This document shows positions 5,658 through 6,286 of a stretch of 6,286 bases of DNA, piece by piece. How positions within the stretch are numbered: position 1 is the stretch's first letter; each line of letters opens with the position of its first letter. The stretch lies in NCBI GenBank assembly GCA_050954505.1, contig JBPBPY010000056.1, positions 1 through 6,286 on the forward strand. Reading direction: 5' to 3'. The notes under the pieces are model-generated. The model was not told where the DNA came from, ran no database searches, and worked only from the letters and a program-made list of their open reading frames with translations. This DNA comes from JAQGMO01 sp050954505. GTDB lineage: Bacteria; Pseudomonadota; Gammaproteobacteria; Burkholderiales; Burkholderiaceae_D. The position numbers were made by a program, and so were the translations under genes.

Positions 5658-5686
5658 TGAGTGGTTATGAAACAGCAAACGGTTCC
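5658..5686 (-). promoter_or_regulatory. Canonical hrp box (HrpL-type ECF sigma promoter)
   Basis: The minus strand reads GGAACC, 16 bases, CCACTCA, a full match to GGAACC-N15/16-CCACNNA. It is in non-coding sequence between the methyltransferase-like gene and the 415-residue gene and points at the latter. The transcript leader would be about 80 bases long, longer than for the two F-box genes. Confidence 0.82.
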
Positions 5687-5753
5687 ATATCGACTGCATT
5701 GCGCGGTATAGCAGGCGAGATCGGACAAGGTGCAAACGCCGGCCAGTGATCGG

Positions 5754-6167
5754 CTAGAGGTCGATGGTCCACGCCGGCGCACGCGCAAACGTGGGGATGT
5801 TGGGCTTTGCCTCGATGGTGATCTCGTGCCAGTTCGCCACGTATTCGCCGTTCTCGGTAGTGTGTGGCTTGTTCGACTCGATGGCGCGGCCGTCGGGACA
5901 CAAGCCATTTTGGCGCAGCAGCCGCCAGATGTCGCGCACTTCGTAGAATTGCAGGTTTTCGCGCTGGTCGCACCAGCTGTGTTCGCGGCCAAAAAACGCC
6001 AGCGTGACACGGCCGGTCGGCGTTAGCAGCTCGCGGCATTTCTGCAAGGTGGCCTTGAGTTCGGCAGAAGACATGAAAGGCATGGTCTTCTGGATGGTGA
6101 TCTTGGCCAGTTTGGGACTGTCCGCCGGAAGATCCAGCAGCTTGCCGTCGATATGGGTAACTTTCAC
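5754..6167 (-). CDS. Methyltransferase-like protein lacking the N-terminal SAM-binding half
   Basis: A 137-residue frame from GTG 6167. It resembles the second half of a class I SAM-dependent methyltransferase of the small TehB-like type: a MPF loop (29-31), LLTPTGRVTLAFFG (47-60, corresponding to the usual LxPGGR strand and turn), an FYEVRDIWRLL helix (74-84) and a closing ANWHEITIEA strand (111-120). The GxGxG motif and first Rossmann strands are missing, and the upstream sequence encodes the tail of a different gene in another frame. Activity is therefore doubtful: it may be a 5'-truncated remnant or a shortened protein with another role. AAAGG lies ten bases before the GTG. The frame is open further up to an ATG at 6257, but that would overlap the upstream gene. 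Start uncertain; family assignment moderate. Confidence 0.55.
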   Translation of the reverse strand: MKVTHIDGKLLDLPADSPKLAKITIQKTMPFMSSAELKATLQKCRELLTPTGRVTLAFFGREHSWCDQRENLQFYEVRDIWRLLRQNGLCPDGRAIESNKPHTTENGEYVANWHEITIEAKPNIPTFARAPAWTIDL

Positions 6168-6201
6168 GGTTGAATGACCTTTCAGCGTTGTGCCGGCTCG
6201 A

Positions 6202-6286
6202 TCATGAGCGCACCTGTGCCGACAGGCCGCGGCCCTGGTTGAACTTGTCATCGTCATTCAGGCGCTGCCGCAGCGACAGGTTGTTG
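6202..6286 (-). CDS. C-terminal end of an unidentified gene (runs off right edge)
   Basis: On the minus strand 27 codons from base 6285 end in TGA at 6204-6202. The peptide is hydrophilic (LSLRQRLNDDDKFNQGRG, then LSAQVRS) and reads like genuine protein, unlike the other two frames. I cannot name a family from so little. The stop overlaps an ATG (ATGA), but that frame closes after seven codons. The next gene, the methyltransferase-like frame, begins 34 bases later on the same strand, so the two may be co-transcribed. Confidence 0.5.
   Translation of the reverse strand, partial: NNLSLRQRLNDDDKFNQGRGLSAQVRS

Noticed and set aside
5737..5753. GCCG...CGGC stem just after the methyltransferase-like stop
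   Set aside because: It has a mismatch, a three-base loop and no T-run, so it cannot be supported as a terminator.
5754..6257. Longer start at ATG 6257 for the methyltransferase-like gene
   Set aside because: The extra 30 residues are Cys/His/Arg-rich shadow sequence overlapping a better upstream reading frame, and they do not supply the missing SAM-binding motif.

Overview
The window looks like an accessory stretch of a Gram-negative, probably betaproteobacterial chromosome (Burkholderiales, perhaps Oxalobacteraceae). That taxonomic guess is an inference from moderately high G+C, protein style and tRNA sequence; no marker gene here settles it. The main result is a set of minus-strand genes that resemble type III secretion effectors. 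Three of them sit behind promoters shaped like HrpL (ECF sigma) 'hrp boxes': GGAAC[C/A], exactly 16 bases, then [CC/TT]ACTCAAA.

Layout from left to right. (1) 1-220, minus: the first 73 codons of a gene that runs off the left edge. It has a Ser/Thr/Pro-rich N-terminus followed by what looks like the start of an F-box. Its hrp-like box is at 249-277. (2) 334-1893, minus: a 519-residue protein with an N-terminal unstructured region, an F-box-like segment and about nine or ten leucine-rich repeats, six of them exactly 28 residues long. This is the architecture of the Ralstonia GALA effectors. Its hrp-like box is at 1925-1953. (3) 2002-2061: 3.3 copies of an 18-bp repeat. (4) 2191-2266, plus: tRNA-Thr(CGU) with a promoter in front and a strong terminator hairpin behind. 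(5) About 2330-2860: no gene that I can support. (6) 2954-3835, plus: an HDOD-domain regulatory protein with an extended -10 promoter and a hairpin after the stop. (7) 3984-4190, minus: a 68-residue unknown protein with a very good ribosome binding site. (8) 4321-5568, minus: a 415-residue Arg/Ser-rich protein of unknown family, behind a perfect canonical hrp box at 5658-5686. (9) 5754-6167, minus: the C-terminal half of a class I methyltransferase-like protein that lacks the SAM-binding motif. (10) 6202-6286, minus: the last 27 codons of an unidentified gene.

How it may fit together (inference). The two F-box genes look like tandem paralogues, and together with the 415-residue gene they would be switched on by the same HrpL-type sigma factor when the secretion system is induced. 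F-box/LRR effectors in Ralstonia recruit host SKP1-type ubiquitin ligase components, so the pair would be expected to act inside a eukaryotic host cell. The tRNA, the HDOD gene and the 68-residue gene between the two effector blocks look more like ordinary chromosomal genes and carry no hrp-like box. No secretion apparatus gene, transposase or integrase is visible in the window.
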